Of a DNA stretch of 64,000 bases, positions 35,852 through 45,186 are shown in pieces (the stretch's first letter is position 1; the number at the start of each line of letters is the position of its first letter). Origin of the DNA: Chitinispirillaceae bacterium. Lineage in GTDB: Bacteria > Fibrobacterota > Chitinivibrionia > Chitinivibrionales > Chitinispirillaceae. Made by a program: the position numbers and the translations under genes. Under the pieces are notes generated by a model. That model was given only the letters and a program-made list of their open reading frames with translations. It was not told the DNA's origin and ran no database searches. Location of the stretch: NCBI GenBank assembly GCA_016929595.1, contig JAFGIN010000156.1:1-64000 (forward strand), in the 5' to 3' direction.

Positions 35852-37576
35852 ATGAAAAAAACAATGACTACAAAAATTGGATCCATACTGAAGCGAATGT
35901 ACCAGATTGATGATTCAATTCTTGATGCTGCGGAACAAACATCCAGGCTGCAATTAAAAAGAATCGGCGAGATCCTGATCTGCGAGCATCATCTGGAAGA
36001 GAGGCAACTTTATCAGGCTCTTGCGGAGCAGTTTTCGATGGATTTCATGCCGTTTATCGAAAATATAATCAATTTTGATCTTCTTCGGGATCTACCTTTC
36101 GAAATATTCAAAGATGGACGATGCATGCCGCTCAATTCAACCGGGGAGATCCTCAGCATTGCAATTAAAGATCCTTTAGATCTGGACATTATCAGTCTTG
36201 CTGAAATGCTTAGTGAATTACATATCGAGTCAGTTCTCTGTGTTCCCTCCGAAATGGATCGTTTGAGAGTAAAATTTCTTGAGGGTGACTCAAAATTCCG
36301 TCAATCGGCGGGAAAGATTTCCAAAGAATATGAACGGCAGCAATCTCTTGGTGATGATGCTCTTTCAGTCGAAGAGATCCGGCAACGGACTGAAGCGGAG
36401 CCTGTTGTCAAAATGGTATCTCTTATTTTTAACGAAGCTGTAAAACTTGGCGCATCAGATATTCACGTCGAACCATCAGAAAATAATGCCGTAGTCCGTT
36501 TCCGTATTGATGGCATGCTGCGGCAGCATACTGAATTATCAAAGTGGATGTACTCGCCGTTTACATCACGTATCAAAATTCTTGCAGATCTTGATATTGC
36601 AGAAAAACGAATTCCACAGGATGGTAGAATCAGGCACACCGTTGAAGGGGGTGTGTTTGATTTCCGTGTCTCCACACTTCCAACTCATTTTGGTGAAAAA
36701 ACGGTTATACGTGTACTCAAGCATGACATCGCTCTTTTAGACATTAGAAATCTCGGAATATCGCCTGATGATCAGGAATTAGTTTCCGAACTCATCGAAA
36801 AACCACAGGGAATGGTAATTGTAACCGGCCCGACAGGAAGTGGAAAAAGCTCAACACTTTTCGCGTGTTTAAACCGCATCAAGCATAAAGCGATCAATAT
36901 AACCACGATAGAAAATCCTATTGAGTATAAGCTTGACGGAGTTAATCAGGTTCAAATCAATGAAAAAGCAGGGGTTACCTTTGCTTCCGCACTGAGATCA
37001 ATCCTGAGACAGGATCCGGATGTAATCCTCATTGGTGAAATTCGGGATAATGAAACTGCACAGATTGCAGTTCAGTCGTCTCAGACCGGTCACCTCGTCT
37101 TTTCGACCCTGCATACAAATGATGCGTTATCTGCAATTACACGGTTAAAGGATCTGGGAATACCCGGCTTTCTTATTTCATCATCGATTCTTGCTGTAAT
37201 CGCACAGCGGCTGGTAAGAATTCTTTGCAGCCAATGCAAGGAAGAAGCTACTGTCAATGATGAACAACGCAGCAAATGGGAATCATTACTTGGAAATTAC
37301 CCTATGCCCAGATCATATATTGCCCATGGGTGTAAAGCCTGTAACAATGTTGGATATAAAGGACGTATGGGATTATTTGAAATTATCACCATAAATGAAA
37401 AAATCCGGACACTCATAGCTGAAAATGCTCCTGAAACGACTATCAGAAGAGTTTTAAGGGAAAATAGTTTCAAAACGATGCTATTGGATGGCATTAACAA
37501 AGTAGAAAACGGAGTTACCTCGATTGATGAACTCCTTCGCGTTGTACTCATAGAGGATATTATTCAACAGGACTGA
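35852..37576 (+). CDS. gspE: GspE/PilB-family assembly ATPase
   Basis: A 574-residue secretion/pilus extension ATPase. The N-terminal MshEN-like domain (~1-160) precedes the core: AEPVVKMVSLIFNEAVKLGA, arginine-rich IDGMLR, RIPQDGRI, Walker A GPTGSGKSSTLF (~330), the Asp box TIENPIEYKLDGVNQ, Walker B VILIGEIRDNETAQIA, and the His box THLVFSTLHT-like segment. A zinc tetra-cysteine (CSQC ... CKAC) is near residue 455-495, as in GspE and PilB. It heads the operon; the secretin gene follows by 5 nt. It cannot be assigned to secretion versus pilus extension from sequence alone. ATG 35864 is an alternative start. Confidence 0.93.
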   Translation: MKKTMTTKIGSILKRMYQIDDSILDAAEQTSRLQLKRIGEILICEHHLEERQLYQALAEQFSMDFMPFIENIINFDLLRDLPFEIFKDGRCMPLNSTGEILSIAIKDPLDLDIISLAEMLSELHIESVLCVPSEMDRLRVKFLEGDSKFRQSAGKISKEYERQQSLGDDALSVEEIRQRTEAEPVVKMVSLIFNEAVKLGASDIHVEPSENNAVVRFRIDGMLRQHTELSKWMYSPFTSRIKILADLDIAEKRIPQDGRIRHTVEGGVFDFRVSTLPTHFGEKTVIRVLKHDIALLDIRNLGISPDDQELVSELIEKPQGMVIVTGPTGSGKSSTLFACLNRIKHKAINITTIENPIEYKLDGVNQVQINEKAGVTFASALRSILRQDPDVILIGEIRDNETAQIAVQSSQTGHLVFSTLHTNDALSAITRLKDLGIPGFLISSSILAVIAQRLVRILCSQCKEEATVNDEQRSKWESLLGNYPMPRSYIAHGCKACNNVGYKGRMGLFEIITINEKIRTLIAENAPETTIRRVLRENSFKTMLLDGINKVENGVTSIDELLRVVLIEDIIQQD

Positions 37577-37581
37577 TAATA

Positions 37582-39753
37582 ATGAAATGTAGATATGTTT
37601 TGTTTTCACTGATAATTGTCCTTTTTACAGAATCTGCGACATTTTCTCAGCAGCAGTCAATATCACCGGACGAAGAAAAAAAATTATCCATTGATGTCAA
37701 GGACACTGATATTAAGGATGTTATCAGAATAATATCAAAAGGATATGATATCAATATTCTCCTGGACCAGGATATATCGGGTAAAGTGACTCTCCATCTT
37801 GTTGACGTTCCTATCATGGAAGGATTAAGAAGCATTGCAGCATCAAATGGTCTGGAAGTGGTGCAGGATGGTGCCGTTTTCAAGATCAGGAAGGCTTCAG
37901 AGGAACAACGCTCGATGATCCGGTATTCTAATGAAAAATTGACAGTTGACGTTCAGAATGTTGATGTAAAAGATTTCTTAAAAGAGCTTTCGTCCAAAAC
38001 GGCTGTAAGTATTGTTCCTGATGCAAAAGTTGAAGGTAAGGTTACCGGAAAGCTCTATGAGGTTTCCTTTGACAATGGGTTACGAGCAATTCTTGAAGGA
38101 AATGGTTTCAAGATAACACGGCGCCGTAATATTTACCAGGTTCTCAACAATACTGAAACAACAGCACCTTCGGGGCCCCGTTTCAACAGCCCCGGTTCAT
38201 CAGGCGGCACAAAGTTCATGGTTGACTTTAACGATGGAAAAGTTACCCTGGATATTTCCAACGGTGACCTTGAGGATGTTGTACGCGCGATAGCAGAACA
38301 GAGTGATGCTGAAATAATCACCTATGGAAGTCTCAAAAGTGAAATAAATGCAAAACTCAATGATGTGCCTCTCACTGAAGCACTTGCGCTCCTTCTTGGA
38401 GGCACACGTTTTACTTTTGTTCAAAAAGACAATGTACTTCTTATTGGCGACCGCAACACTGCCACCCCATCAGGACAAGCACTTTCCAAGTCTGAACTTA
38501 TTCACCTGCGGCATATCAAGGCAGATAATATACCCTCAATACTTCCAAAAGATATCCCGACAACTAATGTACGGGTTATAAAGGAACAGAATGCACTTCT
38601 TATCTCCGGGACTTCAGAAGACATCGTTCAGGCCCGTGAATTTCTTAAAACGATAGATATACCTACCCCTCAGGTCAGGATTGATGCAGTCATTGTTGAA
38701 TTTAAGGAAAACCTTGATAAAGAGTTCGGAATCCGGTCAGGTAAAGTTCCGGGCTTCAAAGACAGCTCTTTTGCAATCACCCCATTCCCGGAGCACAAAC
38801 ATTATAAAGGGTACCAGCATTTTGAACTCGGAATGAGCGGAAAGTTTATCAAGGAACTGTGGCAGGACATATTTCCCAAAAGTAACTGGAGTTTTATAAA
38901 GAAATCTTTACCTGATGATTTCTGGACAATTCTGCGTTTTCTCGAAACCCAGGATAAAGCAAAGGTTCTGGCTCAACCATCAATTCTTACATTGAACGGA
39001 AACAAGGCATCCATTGACGTTAGTGAAACACAATATTTTAAAGTGACAACAGGAGTAAATGAGAATCTTACATCACGATTTCAACCTATTAAATTTGGTA
39101 TTCAACTGGATATCGTCCCCTGGATTTCTCAAAGCGGTCAGATTACAGCTGAGATTACTCCAAATGTTTCTAACTCCGAAAAAACCAATAATGAAGGGTA
39201 TCCTAACGTTTCGACCCGCTCCATCACCACAACAGTACGACTCAATGATGGAGAGACGTTGGTACTTGGGGGGCTTGTAAAGAATCAGGAAACAGCATTT
39301 AATTACAAAATTCCGATTCTGGGAGATATACCGATTCTGGGAAAACTCTTTAAACATTCCGGAAAAACCAGAACAAAATCAAATCTTGTTGTTTTCATTA
39401 CTCCTCATGTCGTCACAGATAACCAGCGTATAGATCTTGAAAGGGAGATCGAAAAATACGATCTTCATGACAAAAATTTTATCGAACGTCAGATTCACAT
39501 GGGAATTAAAAAATTAAATAAAGTATTCGATAACTCATCAGACAGCACACTTGAGCTACTGCCATCTTCGATTTCAGAAAGTACCGGGACGCTCTCTGCT
39601 GAAGCGGATTCGTTGGTAATACCCGCTTTACCGACAAACCAGGTTCCGGATACTATTAAACCCACACCAGAGGGCACTGAAGAGAATAATACTAAAGTAA
39701 AAAAAAGACGTCGGAATCGCCAGGATGCTATTGAAAGAAAAGAGAATGAATAA
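37582..39753 (+). CDS. gspD: Secretin (GspD/PilQ family) with three STN-type repeats
   Basis: A 723-residue outer-membrane secretin with a signal peptide (~1-22). Three similar STN/N0-like repeats follow at ~30-110, ~115-190 and ~213-287, recognised by IDVKDTDIKDVIRIISKG, VDVQNVDVKDFLKELSSK and LDISNGDLEDVVRAIAEQ, each ending in an ILL/VPI type strand. Next comes an N3-like ring (LRHIKADNIPSILPKDIP). The secretin core has AKVLAQPSILTLNGNKA, VSTRSITTTVRLNDGETL and the end motif IPILGDIPILGKLF. One N0 domain is usual; three in tandem is uncommon. The C-terminal ~90 residues are a Ser/Pro/Lys-rich tail. It overlaps the next gene by 8 nt. Confidence 0.92.
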   Translation: MKCRYVLFSLIIVLFTESATFSQQQSISPDEEKKLSIDVKDTDIKDVIRIISKGYDINILLDQDISGKVTLHLVDVPIMEGLRSIAASNGLEVVQDGAVFKIRKASEEQRSMIRYSNEKLTVDVQNVDVKDFLKELSSKTAVSIVPDAKVEGKVTGKLYEVSFDNGLRAILEGNGFKITRRRNIYQVLNNTETTAPSGPRFNSPGSSGGTKFMVDFNDGKVTLDISNGDLEDVVRAIAEQSDAEIITYGSLKSEINAKLNDVPLTEALALLLGGTRFTFVQKDNVLLIGDRNTATPSGQALSKSELIHLRHIKADNIPSILPKDIPTTNVRVIKEQNALLISGTSEDIVQAREFLKTIDIPTPQVRIDAVIVEFKENLDKEFGIRSGKVPGFKDSSFAITPFPEHKHYKGYQHFELGMSGKFIKELWQDIFPKSNWSFIKKSLPDDFWTILRFLETQDKAKVLAQPSILTLNGNKASIDVSETQYFKVTTGVNENLTSRFQPIKFGIQLDIVPWISQSGQITAEITPNVSNSEKTNNEGYPNVSTRSITTTVRLNDGETLVLGGLVKNQETAFNYKIPILGDIPILGKLFKHSGKTRTKSNLVVFITPHVVTDNQRIDLEREIEKYDLHDKNFIERQIHMGIKKLNKVFDNSSDSTLELLPSSISESTGTLSAEADSLVIPALPTNQVPDTIKPTPEGTEENNTKVKKRRRNRQDAIERKENE

Positions 39754-40969
39754 ATTTCATGGTATAACGGTTGTAGCCGATGGAACATATGTTCAGATAA
39801 CAGCTGCAAAAACAACGGAAGGCTGGAAGCTGACAGGTAAAAAAAGCCGTGAGATCGCAGATGTTCTCAGAAACTCTCTTCAATTTACAAAATTGCTTAA
39901 CCTGGGAATTGAGTGTCACTGGATAAGAACACTTCCCGATGAATCAGAAGCTCTTGTCACATCCTCTGAAAGTTCTCATTTGTCTCCATGTATCCACCAC
40001 GCTCAACTGAGCATGCATAAACACTTACTGGAAAAAAATCTTGGAGGCTGCTATCCTGACGATGCATACCTATGTACACTACCTCTTCACATGTCAAAAA
40101 GTACACCACCCGATTCGTTCATTACAGTTTTCAAAGATGACAGTATCTTAAAAATAGGTATAATTACCAATAGGAAATTATCAGCTGTTTTCTCTCTCCC
40201 CTCACTTCTGTTTGCACAGCTCAGTGGTTTTCTCGAACGAATCCGCCGCTATTGGACAGATATTTCCAAAGGGAGTGAATTTCCTTCGAAAGTTTTTACG
40301 TTTAACAACCAGGATATTCATCCCGGTAACCAGTTCACTCTTCAGACAATTAAGCTGCCAGTGAGTCAAGCATCCGAAATTAAAGCTTTTGGTCTTGCTC
40401 TCTGTTCCCTGGAACCTGTTGTTCCCTCATTGTGCGGTGCAACAAAATCAAGTTATTATCGTTTTTTCAGAACAGCCGTTTATGCCATTTCAGCGTTGAT
40501 TGTAATTGCAACTCTTCTGTTTACCGGATATATGTATTATGATGTCTTTTCCAGCGGAAAAGCTGTCAGGAAATGTGAATCAGACTACAAGGATATATTG
40601 AATAACAATACCGATATCCGAACTCTTACACTGGCAGGCGAGTCCCTTGCGAAGAAACTCCTGCGTATAGAAAAATTCGCGGCGGCGCCTACTCACTGGA
40701 ACAGATTTTTTGAATTGATTGGCTCAATTCGCCCAAAACCACTTTATTTTGAACGCATGGCATCAGAACAAAAAATGGCCAATTCAGATGCAGTTAAAAT
40801 TGCAATTTCCGGATGGGCTGATTCAGAAACAACGGTAACAGATTTCATACAAAAATTAAACAAACCCGATTACGTGTCAAATGTGTCACTTTCGACACTG
40901 GAACGGGATAACAAAATTAACAAGATCAGATTCAAAATACTATGCAACGTAACATTATTGGGAAACTGA
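39746..40969 (+). CDS. PilM/PilN (GspL)-like inner-membrane protein
   Basis: About 407 residues. The N-terminal ~230 residues are a divergent actin-like/PilM region (GITVVADGTYVQITA at the start, no clear ATP motifs). A single membrane segment lies at ~245-265 (FRTAVYAISALIVIATLLF), and a PilN-like periplasmic part has HWNRFFELIGSIRPKPLYFE and a ferredoxin-like half (VKIAISGWADSETTVTDFI). The cytoplasmic-domain plus PilN-type tail order equals GspL of type II secretion. ATG 39746 overlaps the secretin stop by 8 nt; the 3' end overlaps the PilO gene by 28 nt. The family is inferred from order and topology, so moderate confidence. Confidence 0.7.
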   Translation: MNKFHGITVVADGTYVQITAAKTTEGWKLTGKKSREIADVLRNSLQFTKLLNLGIECHWIRTLPDESEALVTSSESSHLSPCIHHAQLSMHKHLLEKNLGGCYPDDAYLCTLPLHMSKSTPPDSFITVFKDDSILKIGIITNRKLSAVFSLPSLLFAQLSGFLERIRRYWTDISKGSEFPSKVFTFNNQDIHPGNQFTLQTIKLPVSQASEIKAFGLALCSLEPVVPSLCGATKSSYYRFFRTAVYAISALIVIATLLFTGYMYYDVFSSGKAVRKCESDYKDILNNNTDIRTLTLAGESLAKKLLRIEKFAAAPTHWNRFFELIGSIRPKPLYFERMASEQKMANSDAVKIAISGWADSETTVTDFIQKLNKPDYVSNVSLSTLERDNKINKIRFKILCNVTLLGN

Positions 40970-41496
40970 ATTCAGAAGCACTTCCGATATGTACATTCTG
41001 CCTTTCGCTGCTCATCTCTGCAGCGCTGGCAAATTATATCATTATCCCCAAGTGGCAGGAAGCTGTTAAGATAAAAACACAATTAAACAAATACAGACAA
41101 CTTATTTCCTCTGAAAACGGATTCGCTCAAATAAAGAATGAAATAGAAGCAAAAAACAGGTTACTTAACGAAAAACTCGAAAAGATCAGCGGAAGCCTTT
41201 CCAACACACAGGAGCTGGCTGGTTATCTGGAGCTTTTAATTGATAAAGCAAAATCGAATGAAATTAGATTTTCAAAAATGCAGCCTCAGGCAGAAATAAA
41301 AAATCAGGATTACACATTATTTCCTATTTTACTCGAAATGTCAACAACGTTCAATTCTCTTGGACGTTTTATTTCTGCACTGGAAAGACTCCCCTACTAT
41401 TTCAAAGTGGAAAGAATTTCAATTGAATCCGGGAAGTCTGACAAAATCGGCATCAAATTAATGGTAACCAGTATCATACCTAACAAGGGAGATTGA
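40942..41496 (+). CDS. PilO/GspM-like inner-membrane protein
   Basis: A 184-residue bitopic protein: a membrane segment at ~13-34 (LPICTFCLSLLISAALANYI), a coiled coil at ~42-85 and a ferredoxin-like periplasmic domain with ALERLPYYFKVERISIE, a PilO hallmark. It should pair with the PilN-like half of the preceding protein in the inner-membrane alignment complex. The overlap with both neighbours indicates tight coupling. Confidence 0.78.
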   Translation: MQRNIIGKLNSEALPICTFCLSLLISAALANYIIIPKWQEAVKIKTQLNKYRQLISSENGFAQIKNEIEAKNRLLNEKLEKISGSLSNTQELAGYLELLIDKAKSNEIRFSKMQPQAEIKNQDYTLFPILLEMSTTFNSLGRFISALERLPYYFKVERISIESGKSDKIGIKLMVTSIIPNKGD

Positions 41497-41990
41497 TGAA
41501 CGATCTTCTCAACAAGCCATTCATTCTTCTTTTATTATCTGTAACCGCACTTGGTGGAACATTCATGATGCTCCTTGAAATTTCTGATGCTGTTATTCAG
41601 ATAAATAATGCAACATCTGTCCATTCAACAAATATAGAGAATGAGAGTTTCAAGATCATCGATCAGGCACTCAAGGAAGTTGTCAATCAAAATTTTTTCA
41701 ACTACATTGGTGATTTCGGAAACCCTTTTCAAACGAAGGTTCTGTCATCAAATCAAAATAATAGATTTTCCAGAACAATGACAGCAGCCCCGGAACGTAT
41801 ACAACTTAAACTCAAGGGGATTCTCAGTAATGAACAGCCACTTGCTATTCTCGAAGACAACGATGGAAAAACATACATCAAAGGTGTTGGCGATAGTATA
41901 GCAAACCAGAAAATTTACTCCATTTCTGATAGTCGTGTCACGATTCTAGATGGCAAAAAGAGATATGAAATCATTGTCAAAGAAGAGTAA
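41496..41990 (+). CDS. PilP/GspC-like periplasmic link protein
   Basis: A 164-residue protein with an N-terminal membrane segment (~7-27, PFILLLLSVTALGGTFMML) and a C-terminal beta-rich domain: IQLKLKGILSNEQPLAILED, then YIKGVGDSIANQKIYSI and RVTILDGKKRYEIIV. This is the homology region of GspC/PilP that binds the secretin. ATG 41496 overlaps the previous stop (TGATG). In this operon it is the expected bridge between the PilO-type ring and the secretin. Confidence 0.78.
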   Translation: MNDLLNKPFILLLLSVTALGGTFMMLLEISDAVIQINNATSVHSTNIENESFKIIDQALKEVVNQNFFNYIGDFGNPFQTKVLSSNQNNRFSRTMTAAPERIQLKLKGILSNEQPLAILEDNDGKTYIKGVGDSIANQKIYSISDSRVTILDGKKRYEIIVKEE

Positions 41991-43464
41991 TGGCAAAGTT
42001 TTTCCGAAACGGACTCCTGGCAGCCCCACTTCCATTAACAAGCATTTCAAAGATTTGACAAATTTTCCATTCCTCACCGGCAGAAGCGGGAGCGCACTCC
42101 CTCTTGTCATCTTTTTCTCATCTATAGGGCTCATCATTGTCCTGAGCTACATTTCCCGTCAACTAATGATAACAAAGCCTTCTGTTTCATCAAGAACATC
42201 TATCCAGGCGTTATTCAATGCACGTTCGGGTATTTACAAAGCATTCGATATAATTACAAACGGCACCAGCAGCGATACACTTAAAACGATCGGTGCCACA
42301 GACTGGGGTGAAGATCTTTTTGACACGCTATCAGATGATCCGGAGGATCCTTTCAGTGAAATTCCGGCAGAACTTGATATTTACAGCAACGATTCTTTTG
42401 GCAATTGTGAGATTACACTCATCCCCTACGGAAGTTTTTATGAACTCAAAAGTGCTGGATTATACAGAGATTGCAAAAGAACTATTACCGCCCGTCTGGG
42501 AGGTAAAATTCCTGCATTACCCGACACTGTGCTGATCATCACCAATGCACTCCCCTGGGAAGGAAGTGATCCCCGGGGAACCGTGGTAAACGATCCTGTC
42601 CAGGACTCTGCATCAGATTCCAAAGCGCTTACTGAATTGCTTTCTGATTACAATGAGGCACTCATGTTTTTCGACAGCTTAACACCTGAAGCGCCTCTTA
42701 ATGTATTCGGCTCACGAGATCTTTACAAAATCAAGGATACGATAAACAGTGATCTTACCATTGATGGAAGAACTTCAAAATGCACATGGAACGCCAGTCG
42801 CACACTTTATATCAATGGAAAACTTACTTTGATAGGCGACGTAAAGTTAGATCAGGTTCGCTTCGTTGTTGCCGATGATATTATTTTTTCAGAAGGCGCA
42901 TCAATCAAAAACTCATCGGTATATACATCAAGAGGTTTATTTATCGAAAATAATTCTCAATTCAGCGGTGATGCAATAGCACTGCACAGTATATCTGTAT
43001 ACGATGAAGCTACAGTGATTAATAAGAGTTCACTTGTCGTTGCAGGTACCTCTTCTGCAGTTTCGAAGGACAGCTCATCAGCTGGCAAAAAGGATTCGCT
43101 TCGTTATTCTGTATACATAGAAAACCGGGCGGTTGTCGATGGTGTTATCATAGCACTCGGGCAGCCCGGTTCTGTAAAGAGTGGTCCGGAGACTGAAATT
43201 ACCGGCATTATATTGGCAAAAAACCATGTTTGTCATCAGGGACAGATGCAGGGATGCATTAAAGCAGGCAGAATGATCGACTGCAGCGTACCGGATGGAT
43301 CAAATCTGGAAGCCCTGGTACCTGGCCAGACGAAGCAGACTCAGACACAACCAGTTGGATACAACACCATGACCGGATCCATCAGACCACTCGAAACCAT
43401 TTCTCAATACAAAGTTCCCTGTTTTACAAACGATTTGGCAATTATCGAATGGATAGAGCAATGA
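41950..43464 (+). CDS. Large PilX/GspK-like protein with beta-helix-like C-terminal part
   Basis: A 504-residue protein. Its N-terminal hydrophobic segment (~50-72, GSALPLVIFFSSIGLIIVLS) is followed by an ARSGIYKAF helix, as in PilX/GspK minor pilins, but there is no canonical prepilin cleavage site with Glu5. The middle and C-terminal parts are unusual: strand-rich repeats (TLYINGKLTLIGDVKL, FVVADDIIFSEGASIKNSS, GLFIENNSQFSGDAIALH) that resemble a bactofilin or adhesin beta-helix. It may be a tip or cap subunit. The ORF overlaps the previous gene by 41 nt; ATG 41965 is the alternative start. It couples by ATGA to the next gene. Confidence 0.6.
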   Translation: MAKRDMKSLSKKSNGKVFPKRTPGSPTSINKHFKDLTNFPFLTGRSGSALPLVIFFSSIGLIIVLSYISRQLMITKPSVSSRTSIQALFNARSGIYKAFDIITNGTSSDTLKTIGATDWGEDLFDTLSDDPEDPFSEIPAELDIYSNDSFGNCEITLIPYGSFYELKSAGLYRDCKRTITARLGGKIPALPDTVLIITNALPWEGSDPRGTVVNDPVQDSASDSKALTELLSDYNEALMFFDSLTPEAPLNVFGSRDLYKIKDTINSDLTIDGRTSKCTWNASRTLYINGKLTLIGDVKLDQVRFVVADDIIFSEGASIKNSSVYTSRGLFIENNSQFSGDAIALHSISVYDEATVINKSSLVVAGTSSAVSKDSSSAGKKDSLRYSVYIENRAVVDGVIIALGQPGSVKSGPETEITGIILAKNHVCHQGQMQGCIKAGRMIDCSVPDGSNLEALVPGQTKQTQTQPVGYNTMTGSIRPLETISQYKVPCFTNDLAIIEWIEQ

Positions 43465-43883
43465 ACAGAGAACATCAATCATCTGAGTTTCTGAATTTCG
43501 CCATAAAGAGAAACGGCTTTACCGTACTTGAAGTTATTGTGGCGATTTTCATCTTTGGTTGTATTTCAGCAGCACTTGTTAAAACCCTCTCAACGGCAGA
43601 CCGCATCAGGGGCCGCGCTTCATTCATTTCAGAAACGACAATTCTGGCACAAAATGAAGCTGAACGTTTGAGAAACGCAGCCAGTTTCAAAACCGAAGTA
43701 CTTGACTGCACATACATCGCAACGGTAAATTCGAGAAGTTACAGCGTTGAACGACGTATTATTGATATAGAGACAGGAATTCTCGAAAATAAAAACATCC
43801 CCGAAATTGAACTGGCTATAAAGACAGAGCTTTCAGACAGCGGTTATATATATTTCAGATTTTTGCAGGGTTTCTCATGGTGA
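43461..43883 (+). CDS. Minor pseudopilin (GspI/PilV type)
   Basis: A ~140-residue prepilin with the cleavage/methylation motif RNGFTVLEVIVAI: Gly before the cut, Phe +1, Glu at +5, then the hydrophobic helix to about residue 40. The start I choose, ATG 43461, overlaps the previous stop (ATGA). The 16-residue basic leader fits a prepilin. The short globular C-terminus is beta-rich. A prepilin peptidase must be encoded elsewhere. Confidence 0.85.
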   Translation: MNREHQSSEFLNFAIKRNGFTVLEVIVAIFIFGCISAALVKTLSTADRIRGRASFISETTILAQNEAERLRNAASFKTEVLDCTYIATVNSRSYSVERRIIDIETGILENKNIPEIELAIKTELSDSGYIYFRFLQGFSW

Positions 43884-44413
43884 AATGTTTTGTAACTCTT
43901 GTACGCTGCAGACGCGCCCAAAACAGATCGATTAACGGCGTTACACTCATTGAGCTTATCATCGCACTCGCAATGACTGCATCGCTTACAGTATCTGTCT
44001 ACTATTTCTGGAACCATATCAATCGCCACACAATCACTTATACAGCCAAAACTCAGCTTACCAACGAGGCGAACAGGATTATCACATCAATAGTGTCCCA
44101 GGTAAGAAGTGCGAAGGAGCTGTTCTCTTTTGATTATAATTCGATCAATTTCATTTCAAAAAACGGCGATACACTCAACTACCGCTATGATGGAGACAGC
44201 TTATATTTGAACAACAATAGTGTAAAAATTATCACCAGCGGTGCACGAATCTCTCAATTTGAGATAAAAAACCTCAATGAGGGAAACGATTCAGAGGCCC
44301 GGTATGCATACCTTGAATTCACACTGACAATGCAGGGCGCTCAGAGAGATACTTCAACATTTTCACTATCAATCAACGCACCCAGACCAACTAACGGAGC
44401 ACAGTTCTGGTAA
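43877..44413 (+). CDS. Minor pseudopilin (GspJ/PilW type)
   Basis: A 178-residue prepilin with motif INGVTLIELIIALAM: Gly, then Val +1 and Glu +5, following a basic leader of about 20 residues (CFVTLVRCRRAQNR). The longer globular domain and its place after the GspI-like gene fit GspJ/PilW. It overlaps the preceding gene by 7 nt and is the last gene of the operon; its stop is 3 nt from the convergent flavin-reductase gene, so no terminator fits between them. Confidence 0.85.
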   Translation: MVKCFVTLVRCRRAQNRSINGVTLIELIIALAMTASLTVSVYYFWNHINRHTITYTAKTQLTNEANRIITSIVSQVRSAKELFSFDYNSINFISKNGDTLNYRYDGDSLYLNNNSVKIITSGARISQFEIKNLNEGNDSEARYAYLEFTLTMQGAQRDTSTFSLSINAPRPTNGAQFW

Positions 44414-44416
44414 GCC

Positions 44417-44935
44417 CTATTCAAACTGTTCATTTTTTTCAATCGTATAACAGAATGCAATTTCACCATAATAGATTGTGTGATAATCTTTTGCAGGATA
44501 AAGATGTTTATAGGGCTCTTCAAGATACAAAGGATCTACTGATGATTTGTACGCTATTTTGCACTCAAAATGGATCCCGGGGAGATCAAGAATCGGTGTC
44601 TTGATTTTTTGCGCTGGAAATAATTTCAGGTTGCATTCCTTGAGTTTATCTTTTTCCTGCCCGGATTCTGTTCCACAAAATTCCAGTTCCTTACTCATCT
44701 TTATACCAGTTGGAACACTTACAGTAAACTCTGAAGACCTTTCTATTAAAGAATGGGTATGCCGTGATTTCCTGACCATAATAGTCAACATTGGACGACC
44801 CCACATAAATCCGATAGAAGCCCATCCGATAGTCATAATATTCAGATCATCTCCAGCCTGAACGGTAAGGAATGCTCCTTTGGAGATCTGGTTCATTGCC
44901 TTTTCAGCAACTTTTAAATAATCAACCTGCTTCAT
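44417..44935 (-). CDS. Flavin reductase-like domain protein
   Basis: A 172-residue FMN-binding split-barrel protein. The signature is FLTVQAGDDLNIMTIGWASI near residue 21-40 and RPMLTIMVRKSRHTHSLIE, then FTVSVPT, as in the flavin reductase (DIM6/NTAB) domain family. It has no fused monooxygenase and no obvious electron partner nearby. ATG 44935 is preceded by GGGAGGCTT. A stand-alone leftward gene. Substrate unknown; many such proteins have no proven role. Confidence 0.85.
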   Translation of the reverse strand: MKQVDYLKVAEKAMNQISKGAFLTVQAGDDLNIMTIGWASIGFMWGRPMLTIMVRKSRHTHSLIERSSEFTVSVPTGIKMSKELEFCGTESGQEKDKLKECNLKLFPAQKIKTPILDLPGIHFECKIAYKSSVDPLYLEEPYKHLYPAKDYHTIYYGEIAFCYTIEKNEQFE

Positions 44936-45116
44936 TATTGAAAAGCCTCCCGTAAACCTGATTTATTTATTTAAACGCAGAAACATCTGCATGAATTCAT
45001 TATTAAATAACGTTTCCTATTGTAGATACCAGCCTTAATATAAAATGGTGCACAGGCAACTATTCTTTTTTTTTCGCACTGAGCTCCATCACGTCAAAAC
45101 AGTTATTTCCATCATC

Positions 45117-45132
45117 TGGCACTGCAGTTGCA
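45117..45132 (+). promoter_or_regulatory. Sigma-54 promoter of the exopolysaccharide export genes
   Basis: TGGCAC TGCAG TTGCA: an exact match to the RpoN -24/-12 consensus TGGCAC-N5-TTGC with the correct spacing, in the gap upstream of the export lipoprotein. Transcription should start about 45144, giving a leader of about 40 nt. Possible activator sites further upstream are GCAGA/TCTGC (44977-44990) and the palindrome ATGAATTCAT (44991-45000). A sigma-54 activator gene lies in the same run (49576-51156). Confidence 0.8.
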
Positions 45133-45186
45133 GTTTTCACTCTTTAGAGTATCCACTTTCGTTGGACACAAAAGGAGTACTGTGAG

